Origin: JAICNG01 sp035249985
GTDB lineage: Bacteria > Gemmatimonadota > Gemmatimonadetes > Gemmatimonadales > Gemmatimonadaceae
DNA length: 64,000 nucleotides
Assembly (NCBI GenBank): GCA_035249985.1
Contig: DATFFP010000008.1
Location: 1-64,000 of the forward strand
Direction of reading: 5' to 3'
Shown here in pieces: positions 24,033-32,467 of the stretch. Below the pieces are notes generated by a model. It ran no database searches. It was not told the DNA's origin and saw only the letters and a list, made by a program, of their open reading frames with translations. Numbering within the stretch: the first letter of the stretch is position 1; every line of letters starts with the position of its first letter. The position numbers and the translations under genes are program-made.

Positions 24033-26157
24033 CGCGAGACGCCGCCTGCAGCTCCTGCGACGCAGTCGGAATTGCGCCTAACATGATGCCGAACCCGGAA
24101 TGGCCCGGATTCGGTGCATACGACTGGAGATTCTCGACGCGGAGGAGCACACGGCCGGCGACATTGCCCGTGGTGACCTCATCATGCCTCGTGATGACGG
24201 TCGACACGATGACGCCGATGAGCTCCCCGAGCTCGTCAGGCGGACGGGTGGAGTTCCCGCCCCCGGCGATCCACGAGTCGGCGATCGCGGTGTGGGCGTA
24301 CCCCTTGAAGCTGGCATTGGCGGTAAAGTCGCCACCCGTCACCTGCTTGTGCCACTGACTGCCCCAGAAGTTGTAGCGACCGCCTGACGTCACGCCCCCG
24401 GCGTTGCCGCCCCAGATGACGAACGTCGTCGGGAGGTAGACGAAGACGTGCTGCGTCGCCGACGACGGGAGGTACACCGCGCTCCCCGCGAACTCGACGA
24501 GCACGTCATGCTCGCCGTTGGGCAGGATCGTTTCGGCGATGCCACTGCCGTCGGTGGTATCGAACGCCACCAGCACGGCGCCGCCGCTGCTCGTGGCGGT
24601 GAAGCGAATCTCGGCGTCCGCGATTCGACTCCCGTCGAAGCTCTCCGTCAACCGCACCTGCACCGGCATGCCCTGCTCCAGCAGCGGCGGCGAGATGACG
24701 GTCAGTGTCGTCGGGGCAGGCGCCACCTCGAGAATCGCGACCGTGTCGAGGGTCGGCTGGTGCAGGAATGCGGCGAGATTTTCCGGGTCGGTCGCCAGCG
24801 TGAAGCCGAACTCGTTGGGGTACGGCGTGCTCACTGGCGCGAAGGGGCCGGTGCTGATGGGAATGGTCGGCGAGGTCCAGAGGTTGATTCCCCCCACGAG
24901 GTCGAGCTTGAAGTAGATGCCGACGGTCAACGTCGGCGTCCATGAGAATTCCCTGTACGTGACGACGATGAACGTGGAGTCGGGCCTGATGCTCCGGGTA
25001 TCATCGGGGCCCTCGAAATCGAAGATGGACCCGATCCCGCCGATTTGGCCGCTGGCGCCATGCGCCTGCACGACCGCCTGGAACGGCTCGCCGAGGAGCG
25101 CGAGGTCCTCGCAGATTCCCAGCGACACCGGATCCACCGGCAGATCGACCGGGATGATCCCGATGCTCGGGCAGGCGACCTCACCAATCTGCAGCTCCTG
25201 ATCAGGGCGCAGCGGCCCGGCCCCGGTGGTCTGATGGGCCGTGGTGAGGATGTTGAGATGCTGCGTCCCGGCGTCGAAGCATCCAAAGGGGTTGCATAGC
25301 TCGAGGTCCACTCCGACGTCGATGCCGAGGCCGCCGGTGAAGGTGAAGGCCGTTCCTCGCGCGGCAAGCGCCGTGAGACCGAACGCTACTGGGCCGGGAA
25401 TGTGGTATGTGAGGCCGGGCGAGGAGGCCTCGAAGCGGAAGGGCCAGTCGAAGATCCAGCCCGCGAGCGCCGCGGTATACGACACCTCGTCGACGAACCA
25501 GCAGCCGATGACTCCGCAGCCGATCGGGATATCGGGAACGGCGATCCGGTCGGACACCGACGGTCCGCCATAGCATCCGTGGAATTCGTGGATGCGCGGA
25601 TTGGTGTAGTCCATGTTCTGACCGATGCATAACGACACGACCTGCGCAGGCTCGATGGGTGGTTCGATCGAGCTCGGGGCGACCAATGCGCCGCGCTGGG
25701 AAGGCGCGACGGCAGCCGCCACCGCCGACGAACGCATGCTGGGGAGATCGCTGATGATCGCCGCCATGATGCTCCCGTCCCGTGTCGGTCCCGCGACGAC
25801 GAGCTTGGCGCCAAGGGGAGCACCCTGGAGCGATGAGGCGCGCTGCCCGTTCAGGTAGATCTGCGTCGACCCATCCACCAGGACGGCAACGTCATCGCCA
25901 ACGCGGCCGATGGAGGGCTCATACCGCGCTGAGCGAACGCGCGGATCGGCCGCCGCTTCGAACTCGAATCCCTGCTGCATCAGCACCAGGCCTGACTCCG
26001 TTCGACGGGTCAGGGCTCCGAGGACGGCGACGCCCGCGGTCTGCCCCGCGGTCGGCGTGATCTCCGGGCTCGTGTGATCCCGGGGCGCGGCGGGATTGTC
26101 GGCGCACGCGGCGAGGGAGACTACCCCGGCGATCACCAGTAGTGTGCGGCGGCTCAT
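24022..26157 (-). CDS. Large lipoprotein with Ig-like domain, function unknown
   Basis: 711 residues from ATG 26155-26157, with AAGGAGA 8 nt upstream. The signal ends in LAAC (Cys18), then DNPAAPRD. Residues about 40-140 form a small beta domain (VAVLGALTRRTESGLVLMQQG and YLNGQRASSLQG), followed by a long stretch with paired Cys (SLCIGQ, HGCYGG, GCGVIGCWF, LCNPFGCFDAG, VACPSIG, GICEDLA). Around 530-620 is a bacterial Ig-like unit (PVQVRLTESFDGSRIADAEI and DTTDGSGIAETILPNGEHDV). The C-terminal 130 residues (FVIWGGNAGG, YNFWGSQWHKQVTGG) look like a separate domain. I do not recognise a catalytic motif. A surface binding or structural role is only a guess. Confidence 0.75.
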   Translation of the reverse strand: MSRRTLLVIAGVVSLAACADNPAAPRDHTSPEITPTAGQTAGVAVLGALTRRTESGLVLMQQGFEFEAAADPRVRSARYEPSIGRVGDDVAVLVDGSTQIYLNGQRASSLQGAPLGAKLVVAGPTRDGSIMAAIISDLPSMRSSAVAAAVAPSQRGALVAPSSIEPPIEPAQVVSLCIGQNMDYTNPRIHEFHGCYGGPSVSDRIAVPDIPIGCGVIGCWFVDEVSYTAALAGWIFDWPFRFEASSPGLTYHIPGPVAFGLTALAARGTAFTFTGGLGIDVGVDLELCNPFGCFDAGTQHLNILTTAHQTTGAGPLRPDQELQIGEVACPSIGIIPVDLPVDPVSLGICEDLALLGEPFQAVVQAHGASGQIGGIGSIFDFEGPDDTRSIRPDSTFIVVTYREFSWTPTLTVGIYFKLDLVGGINLWTSPTIPISTGPFAPVSTPYPNEFGFTLATDPENLAAFLHQPTLDTVAILEVAPAPTTLTVISPPLLEQGMPVQVRLTESFDGSRIADAEIRFTATSSGGAVLVAFDTTDGSGIAETILPNGEHDVLVEFAGSAVYLPSSATQHVFVYLPTTFVIWGGNAGGVTSGGRYNFWGSQWHKQVTGGDFTANASFKGYAHTAIADSWIAGGGNSTRPPDELGELIGVIVSTVITRHDEVTTGNVAGRVLLRVENLQSYAPNPGHSGFGIMLGAIPTASQELQAASRAMR

Positions 26158-26337
26158 GCGGTGCGTCTCCTTCGTCGGAGTGCTGGCGTGGCGCCCTCTT
26201 CGCATCGGGGCGGCCGGGCACCTACTATAGCGGTCGAGGTGCGGACGTGAAATAGATTCTCGGCGGGTTCTGGGCGTCCCGACTGAATTCCCGCCCTCTA
26301 CCACTGTTGTCGTCACGCCACACAGGGAGCTCACGTT

Positions 26338-27018
26338 ATGTCAGAAGGTCCTGGGCGAGTACTCACCGTGCTGTCCCTCTGCTTGATCGCGGTCGGCTGC
26401 TCGCGGGAGTCCGCATCCGAGCGAGGCGATACCACCGATCCTGGCCCCTCGGCGGCCGGACCTGCGGCGCCCGATTCTTTCCGCGTCGCCTTCGAGACGA
26501 CGCGCGGTGATGTCGTGATCGACGTCATCCGAGCGTGGTCGCCCCGCGGAGCCGACCGCTTTCATGAGCTCGTCAACGCCGGATACTTCACGGACGTCGC
26601 GTTCATCCGGGTTCTGCCGGGGTTCGTTGCGCAGTTCGGGATGCATGGCGACCCGGATGTGAATCGACGGTGGGAACGCCAGACCATCCTCGATGACCCG
26701 GTGGTGCAGAGCAACAAGCGAGGGACGATCGTCTTCGCGACCAGCGGGCCCAACACGCGCGGCAATCAGTTCTTCATCAACTACGCCGACAACGCGCGCC
26801 TCGACGGGATGGGGTTCTCCCCGTTTGGCCGCGTGGTCGAGGGGATGAGCGTCGTCGACTCCATCTACTCCGGTTATGGTGAGACGCCCGATCAGGCGCG
26901 CATCGGCGCCGAGGGAAATGATTACCTGAAGCGACAGTTCCCGCGGCTCGACTACATCAAGTCCGCGAGGATCGTCGGCTCCGCGCAGCCACGCACGAGT
27001 ACCTCGACGGCCCCATGA
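26338..27018 (+). CDS. Cyclophilin-type peptidyl-prolyl isomerase lipoprotein
   Basis: 226 residues. The signal ends at a lipobox (IAVGCSRES, Cys near 21), then an acidic linker, then a cyclophilin domain from about 50: FETTRGDVVIDVIRAWSP, FHELVNAGYFTDVAFIRVLPGFVAQFG, and GNQFFINYADNARLDGMGFSPFGRVVEGM. The catalytic Arg (in FIRVLPGF) and the Gln/Phe residues of the active site are recognisable. It would help fold or refold proteins outside the cytoplasm. Its stop overlaps the acylase start (ATGA at 27015-27018). About 180 bp of non-coding DNA separates it from the divergent lipoprotein gene and must hold both promoters. Confidence 0.92.
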   Translation: MSEGPGRVLTVLSLCLIAVGCSRESASERGDTTDPGPSAAGPAAPDSFRVAFETTRGDVVIDVIRAWSPRGADRFHELVNAGYFTDVAFIRVLPGFVAQFGMHGDPDVNRRWERQTILDDPVVQSNKRGTIVFATSGPNTRGNQFFINYADNARLDGMGFSPFGRVVEGMSVVDSIYSGYGETPDQARIGAEGNDYLKRQFPRLDYIKSARIVGSAQPRTSTSTAP

Positions 27019-29108
27019 CTCGTTTTCGTGCTGTCGCCGCCGCCGCGGCGCTGCTCTGCTGCGCCCCGCAGCGCGTCCCGCAATCGCCGACGAGCGATCT
27101 GGCCGATCGCGTCACGATCTATCGCGACAAGTACGGCATTCCGCACGTGTTCGGCGAGACCGACGCCAGCACGATGTTCGGCTTCGCGTATGCCCAGGCG
27201 GAAGACAATTTCTGGCGCATCGAGGAGAACTACATCCGGTCACTCGGCCGGCGCGCCGAGGTGGAGGGTGAAGAGGGGCTGGTCAACGACCGCCGGAACC
27301 GCACACTGGAGATTCCGCGCCTCGCTCGGAATGAGTACGCACGGATGTCGCCGCGGATGCGAGCGTTGCTCGATGGGTTCGCCGCGGGGCTGAACGCGTA
27401 TCTCGCCGATCATCCCGACGTGCATCCGCGGCTCCTCACTCGCTTCGAGCCATGGTATCCGCTCGCCTTCATTCGGTACAACTACTATCAAAACGGCTTC
27501 TTCTGGGCTGCTGGACTCCGTCCCAGCGACCTTCAGGTCGCCGTCGACGACGTAAGGCTCGGCTCGAAGGATCTTGGATCGAACGGATGGGTGATCGGGC
27601 CAGGGAAGAGCGCGACCGGTCACGCGATGCTGTTCATCAATCCACACCTGCCCTTCTTCGGCTCCGGGCAGGTCTACGAGGGTCACATCAGGAGCGACGA
27701 AGGCTGGAACTTCACCGGCTACACGCGCCTTGGGTTTCCCTTCCCCTACGTCGGACATAACGAGTCGCTCGGCTGGGTGAGTACCGACAACGCCGCCGAT
27801 CAGACCGATCTCTATCTCGAGACGTTCGATGATCCTGCGCGCCCGCTCGCGTATCGTTATGGAACGGGCTATCGCGAGGCCACGGCCTGGGTCGACACGA
27901 TTCTCGTCAGGACCACAGCCGGTCTCGAGCCACGAGCGTTCACGTTCCGGAAGACGCACCACGGGCCCATCCTCGGGATGCGCGACGGCAAGGCGCTCGC
28001 GCTGCGAATGGCGAAGCTCGAGAGCGACGGCTGGTTAGGCGAATGGTACGCCATGACCCGTGCGCGTCGAGTGGCGGAGCTCGAGGAGGCGATGCGGCCG
28101 CTGGATATGCTGTTCGGCAACGTCATGGCCGCCGACTCGGAAGGGAACACCTTCTACCTCTATAACGCCGCCGTGCCGGTGCGCGATCCGCGCTTCGACT
28201 GGTCCACGGCCGTCGATGGCAGCGATCCGGCCACCGAATGGCGAGGCTACCATGCGATGGAGGACTTGCCGCGGCTCAGCAATCCGGCAACCGGGTGGAT
28301 GCAGAACTGCAATACGACGCCGTTTCTGCTCACCAGCACCGGGAACCCCGATTCGTCGAAGTTTCCACGGTACATGGTGACCGAGGGCGACAACTGGCGT
28401 GGGCTCGTGTCGCGCCGAATCCTCGGTGCCACGCCGCGCTTCACGTGGGACGAGTGGGTTCGCGCCGCGTTCGACAACTACGTGATTGCCGCCGACTCCC
28501 TCCTGCCCGAGCTACTGCGCGAGTTCACCAGTGACTCGGCTCGCTACTCCCGGCTGGCACCTGTGATCGAGACGCTCGCGCGCTGGAACCGGCGAAGCGA
28601 TACGACGTCGGTGGCCATGACGCTGTTCGATCGTTGGCAGGAGGCGCACCGGCCCGGCATGACGAGGCTCGCGGCGTTGGACAGCGCGGTGGCGCGTGTG
28701 GAACGCGATTGGGGGACCTGGCGCGTGCGTTGGGGCGAGGTCAATCGGCTCCAGCGCATCGATGAGCGCGCCAAGGAGCGGTTCTCCGACGAGCGGCCGA
28801 GCATCCCGGTCATCGGCGTGGGCGGCCAGCACGGCGCAGTGTTCACCTACATCGCGCAGCCAATGCCCGGCCAGAAGCGCCGCTACGGGGTCGCGGGTGG
28901 ATCGTACGTCAGCGTGGTGGAGTTCGGCCCCACGGTGCGACGGCTCGCCGTGCACACCATGGGCGCGAGTGGCGATCCTCAGTCGCCGCACTACTTCGAT
29001 CAGGCGCGCATGTACGCGCGCGGTGAGTTCCGGCCCGCGTGGTTCACCCTCGAGGAGATCAAGGCAAATCTGAAGCGGGAGTACAAGCCGAAGCGAGAAA
29101 GACCGTGA
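27015..29108 (+). CDS. Penicillin acylase family protein (N-terminal nucleophile hydrolase)
   Basis: 697 residues with a signal peptide (AAAAALLCCAPQ, possibly a lipobox). The proenzyme layout is clear: an alpha chain (about 30-185) with DKYGIPHVFGETDASTMFGFAYAQAEDNFWRIE, then the self-cleavage point before Ser189 in DLGSNGWVIGPGKS, which becomes the N-terminal nucleophile of the beta chain. Later beta-chain signatures include YVGHNESLGWVSTDNAADQTD and an Asn block NCNTTPF. Family members hydrolyse amide bonds of beta-lactams, acyl-homoserine lactones or other N-acyl compounds; the substrate here is unknown. It is coupled at both ends to neighbouring genes by ATGA and GTGA overlaps. Confidence 0.9.
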   Translation: MTRFRAVAAAAALLCCAPQRVPQSPTSDLADRVTIYRDKYGIPHVFGETDASTMFGFAYAQAEDNFWRIEENYIRSLGRRAEVEGEEGLVNDRRNRTLEIPRLARNEYARMSPRMRALLDGFAAGLNAYLADHPDVHPRLLTRFEPWYPLAFIRYNYYQNGFFWAAGLRPSDLQVAVDDVRLGSKDLGSNGWVIGPGKSATGHAMLFINPHLPFFGSGQVYEGHIRSDEGWNFTGYTRLGFPFPYVGHNESLGWVSTDNAADQTDLYLETFDDPARPLAYRYGTGYREATAWVDTILVRTTAGLEPRAFTFRKTHHGPILGMRDGKALALRMAKLESDGWLGEWYAMTRARRVAELEEAMRPLDMLFGNVMAADSEGNTFYLYNAAVPVRDPRFDWSTAVDGSDPATEWRGYHAMEDLPRLSNPATGWMQNCNTTPFLLTSTGNPDSSKFPRYMVTEGDNWRGLVSRRILGATPRFTWDEWVRAAFDNYVIAADSLLPELLREFTSDSARYSRLAPVIETLARWNRRSDTTSVAMTLFDRWQEAHRPGMTRLAALDSAVARVERDWGTWRVRWGEVNRLQRIDERAKERFSDERPSIPVIGVGGQHGAVFTYIAQPMPGQKRRYGVAGGSYVSVVEFGPTVRRLAVHTMGASGDPQSPHYFDQARMYARGEFRPAWFTLEEIKANLKREYKPKRERP

Positions 29109-30442
29109 AGAAAGCGGGGGGCCGCGAGGTGATGCGACTGCGGTCGATCCTTCTCTGCTGCTGTCTCATCCCGTCGGCGGCATGGAGTCAGCGGACGAGC
29201 TTCGCTGGGACCTGGACGGGCTACTGGACGCGTAGTGGCGACACGCTGCCCGTCACGATGGTCGTGCAGCGAGACACAACGCGGCGTCACACAGCGACAT
29301 TCGATGCGGAACGCCTGCGCGTGAGCGGAATACCCTTCGCCGACGTGCGCATCGAGGGGTGTTGCGACGTGACGTTGGTGCTTCGAGGCGACGTCAGCAC
29401 GATCGAGTTCACGGGACATCTGCATGGTGATTCCTTGTCCGGCGTTTTTCGCGAAGGCACCCGCGATGGGCGATTCACATTCGTGCGTGCTCGCCCCGTT
29501 TCGCCCGCGTTCGACGAGCGCGAGGTCACCTTTCAGAGCGGTGCGAATACGCTCGCAGGCACGCTCCTGCTCCCCCGCGGTCAGCGCCCCGTTCCGGCCG
29601 TCGTGTTTCTGCATGGCTCCGGGCCAGAAGGGCGCTGGGCCTCGCGCTTCCTCGCGAGCCGGATGGCCGAGCGGGGGATCGCCGCGCTCATCTTCGACAA
29701 GCGGGGCGTCGGCGGATCGTCGGGTGACTGGCGGGCCGCTGGGCCGGACGACCTTGCAGCCGATGCCGTAGCGGCCGTCGCCCGCCTGCTGAACGAGCCG
29801 CGCATCGACCCCAAGCGGATCGGAATCCACGGTCATAGTCAGGGTGGGACGCTCGCGCCGCTTGTCGCCGTCAGGTCGCCCCACGTGGCGTTCGTGATCG
29901 CCTCCGCGGCCGCGGGGCTGTCAACAGACTCCGTGGAAATCTTCAGCATTCTCAACTCTGTACTTCCCCGGGCAGCGACGGCCGACGACTCGGCGAGCGC
30001 CAGACAGTACACGCGCGAGCTCGTGTCAGTCGCGTATCATGGCCAACCTCGCGCGCGCCTCGATTCACTCGTCGAGCGGTTCGACACGCGCCCGTGGTTC
30101 TTTGCGCCCCCCGCACCGGACAATCATTACTGGACGTTCTCTCGCGTGTTCGCTACGTACGACGCGATTGCCTGGTGGAGTCGAGTCCGCGTTCCAGTTC
30201 TCCTCGTCTACGGCGCTGAGGATCAGCGCGTGCCCGCGGCCGCAAGCGCGTCACGCATTGAGGGGGCATTGCGATCGGGCGGGAATACGCAGGTTACGGT
30301 GCAGCTGCATCCCGGGGCGGACCACACCTTCAGACTGCGACCGGGACCCGGTGGATGGCCCGTGACCGCGCCGGACTACGTGTCTGGCCTGCTGAGCTGG
30401 CTCGCGCAACGCTCGGCGTTGCCGCCGCACACGCCTCAATAA
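29105..30442 (+). CDS. Secreted alpha/beta hydrolase with N-terminal beta domain
   Basis: 445 residues if started at GTG 29105, which overlaps the acylase stop as GTGA; ATG 29132 is an alternative that gives a tighter signal peptide (RSILLCCCLIPSAAWSQ). After a small beta domain (about 30-140, FAGTWTGYWTRSGDTLPVT) comes an alpha/beta hydrolase fold from about 150 with the oxyanion strand VVFLHGSGPEG, the nucleophile elbow GHSQGG, an acid in VYGAEDQRVP and the final His in GADHTFR. This layout resembles X-Pro-type and CocE-like esterases of the DUF3887/S9-like group. Its position after an acylase suggests a shared role in degrading an amide or ester compound. Confidence 0.87.
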   Translation: MKKAGGREVMRLRSILLCCCLIPSAAWSQRTSFAGTWTGYWTRSGDTLPVTMVVQRDTTRRHTATFDAERLRVSGIPFADVRIEGCCDVTLVLRGDVSTIEFTGHLHGDSLSGVFREGTRDGRFTFVRARPVSPAFDEREVTFQSGANTLAGTLLLPRGQRPVPAVVFLHGSGPEGRWASRFLASRMAERGIAALIFDKRGVGGSSGDWRAAGPDDLAADAVAAVARLLNEPRIDPKRIGIHGHSQGGTLAPLVAVRSPHVAFVIASAAAGLSTDSVEIFSILNSVLPRAATADDSASARQYTRELVSVAYHGQPRARLDSLVERFDTRPWFFAPPAPDNHYWTFSRVFATYDAIAWWSRVRVPVLLVYGAEDQRVPAAASASRIEGALRSGGNTQVTVQLHPGADHTFRLRPGPGGWPVTAPDYVSGLLSWLAQRSALPPHTPQ

Positions 30443-30491
30443 AAGCTGAAGGCATGCGGTCGTAGTCACACTTCGATGCGAGGCTCTGCCA

Positions 30492-30968
30492 ATGCGAACC
30501 GTCATCAGTGCTGCGATCCTGCTCTTCGTTCAGGGCACCGGCTGTTCGCACATGGCTCGCGAATCGGACGGTGAAATCATCGCCGGCCTCGACTCGCTGA
30601 ATGTCCGCCTCGTCGAGTCGTATCGCACGCGCGACCCCCGGGCGTACGGAGCGCTATACACCGACAGCGCGGTGTTCGAATGGCCCGCGTTCAATACCGT
30701 TCGCGGCCGTGCGGGGATGGAGGCGATGGCGCGCACCAACTGGCCCTCCCTCGACGACATGAGCCTCGAGGTGACGGTGGCGTCTCGACGCGTGGCGCAG
30801 AATCATGCGACCGAGGTCGGCGCATTCCGCCAATCCTGGCGCGACTCCGCTGGCGTGCGTATGACTGAGTTCGGTCGATACGTCACAGTCCTGGCCCGGG
30901 ATGGCGATGGCACCTGGCGAATCGACCGGTTCTTCGGTTTCGCAGATTCCACACGAAGGGCGAGGTAG
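30492..30968 (+). CDS. SnoaL/DUF4440-like lipoprotein
   Basis: 158 residues, preceded by a GAGG ribosome site. The signal ends in a lipobox-like TGCSH (Cys18). The mature domain has the NTF2-like cone pattern of DUF4440/SnoaL_3: IAGLDSLNVRLVESYRTRDPRAYGALYTDSAVFEWPAF near the N-terminus and EFGRYVTVLARDGDGTWRIDRFFGF at the end. Such proteins bind small ligands or act in secondary steps; no catalytic residue can be assigned. The stop codon lies inside the left arm of a foldback repeat. Confidence 0.82.
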   Translation: MRTVISAAILLFVQGTGCSHMARESDGEIIAGLDSLNVRLVESYRTRDPRAYGALYTDSAVFEWPAFNTVRGRAGMEAMARTNWPSLDDMSLEVTVASRRVAQNHATEVGAFRQSWRDSAGVRMTEFGRYVTVLARDGDGTWRIDRFFGFADSTRRAR

Positions 30969-31054
30969 TCGAGGTGTCGAGGATGTCCAGGTGACCGAGG
31001 TAACGTCGTTGCCTTTCCTCGATCACCTCGACATCCTCGACACCTCGATCACCC
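30961..31054. repeat. Intergenic foldback with GAGGTGTCG-type 9-bp units (co-directional genes)
   Basis: The left arm reads GAGGTAGTC, GAGGTGTCG, AGGATGTCC, AGGTGACCG; the right arm CTCGATCAC, CTCGACATC, CTCGACACC, TCGATCACC is its imperfect complement. The left arm includes the TAG stop of the preceding gene, and the right arm ends about 16 nt before the ribosome site of the next gene. Confidence 0.85.
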
Positions 31055-31078
31055 TCTTCCAGAACGAGGAGTAGCCAC

Positions 31079-32398
31079 ATGACAGAGGACCTCTCACGCC
31101 GCGAGTTTCTGGGAGTTGGCGCCGTCGTTGCCGGCGCGTCGCTCGTCGGCACCCCGATCATTCCAAGCTCCACGCCATCGTGGCGAGCCCCGCAGGTCGC
31201 TCCCAGTAATCGAGTCCGATTTGGCATCATCGGCGTGGGCATGCAGGGATCGTCCCTGTTGGCCGAGTCGATCAAGTTCGCCGACGTCGAGTGCGTTGCC
31301 GCGTGTGATGTCTACGACGGACGCCATACGCTCGCGCGGGAGATCGCGCGACCCGACCTGCCGGTCACGCGGCGCTATCAGCAACTGCTCGAGGACAGAA
31401 ACATCGACTGCGTCATCGTCGCCGTGCCGGATCACTGGCACAAGCAGATCGTGCTGGATGCGGTGAGCGCGGGGAAGGACGTCTACGTCGAGAAGCCGAT
31501 GTCTCACAATCCGGCCGATGGCGTCGCGATGGTCGAGGCGGCCAGAAAGAGCAAACGCATCGTACAAGTCGGATCGCAGCGCGTCAGCTCGCAAATCTGC
31601 GCCAAGGCCAGGGAGCTGATCTCGCAAGGCACGCTTGGCGATCTGATGATGGTCGAGGCGTGGCTCGGCCGGAACAGCCCGAGTGGCGCGTGGCAGTATC
31701 CGCCTCCACCCGATCTCTCGCCGCAGAACCTCGACTGGAATACCTGGCTCGGGACGGCCCCAAAGCGCCCCTTCGATCCCATCCTCTTTGCGCGGTGGCG
31801 CGCGTGGAAGGAATACGGTACGGGCGTCGCCGGCGACCTGCTCGTCCACCTGGTGAGCGGCTTCATCTTCATGACGGGACTGAACCAGCCGCCGACGCAA
31901 GCGATGGCGGTCGGGGGGATTCGACGGTGGAAGGACGGGCGCAACACGCCCGATGTCCAGCTCGTCCAGTACTACTACGGTGACCTTCCGGTCTCGATGC
32001 GCCTCAACCTGGGCACCTCGATCGAGGAGACGTATCGATTCCACGGATCGAAGGGCCTGCTCGAGGTGACGGCGTCGTCAGTGACCTTCTCGCCACAGGT
32101 CGGGACGGATCAATCCCCCAGCTACTACGCTAGCAGCTTTCCGCGGGCGTTGCGCGAGGCCTACTTCGCGAAATGGCACGCGGAGAACGATCCCAAGCCG
32201 GGCCAGTCGCCGCTGTCCGAGGTGATTTCCTTCCGCGGTCCCGGCTACAACGACATTCGGCCGCACCTCTGGAATTTCTTCGACGCGGTGCGCACGCGGA
32301 AACCGGTGGTGGAAGACGCGGTGTTCGGCCACAACGCCGCGCTCGCGTGTCACATGGCCAATGAATCGTATTACCGGCGGGATGCGGTGTCGGCGTAG
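31079..32398 (+). CDS. Tat-exported Gfo/Idh/MocA-family oxidoreductase
   Basis: 439 residues. The N-terminus has a twin-arginine signal (LSRREFLGVGAVVAGASLVG). The Rossmann fold follows at about 45-165 (RFGIIGVGMQGSSLLAES, CVAACDVYDGR) with the family's EKPMSHNP motif carrying the catalytic-site lysine. The C-terminal alpha/beta domain includes AGDLLVHLVSGFIFMTGL. GAGGAG ribosome sequence lies 8 nt before the start. Such exported proteins act on sugars or other polyols, often together with glycan breakdown. The cofactor is NAD(P) by family; the substrate is unknown. Confidence 0.9.
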   Translation: MTEDLSRREFLGVGAVVAGASLVGTPIIPSSTPSWRAPQVAPSNRVRFGIIGVGMQGSSLLAESIKFADVECVAACDVYDGRHTLAREIARPDLPVTRRYQQLLEDRNIDCVIVAVPDHWHKQIVLDAVSAGKDVYVEKPMSHNPADGVAMVEAARKSKRIVQVGSQRVSSQICAKARELISQGTLGDLMMVEAWLGRNSPSGAWQYPPPPDLSPQNLDWNTWLGTAPKRPFDPILFARWRAWKEYGTGVAGDLLVHLVSGFIFMTGLNQPPTQAMAVGGIRRWKDGRNTPDVQLVQYYYGDLPVSMRLNLGTSIEETYRFHGSKGLLEVTASSVTFSPQVGTDQSPSYYASSFPRALREAYFAKWHAENDPKPGQSPLSEVISFRGPGYNDIRPHLWNFFDAVRTRKPVVEDAVFGHNAALACHMANESYYRRDAVSA

Positions 32399-32400
32399 GT

Positions 32401-32463
32401 GCGAAGGCGCTGAAGGCGCTGAAGGCGCTGAGGAGTAGCAGCTCAGCGCCTCCAGCGCCCTTG
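32401..32463. repeat. Short intergenic foldback with GAAGGCGCT units (convergent genes)
   Basis: Three 9-bp units GAAGGCGCT are followed by a 12-nt loop and the complement CAGCGCCTC, CAGCGCCCT. It fills the gap between two converging stop codons. The unit is close to the GAGGCGCTA unit at 17887. Confidence 0.87.
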
Positions 32464-32467
32464 CATC

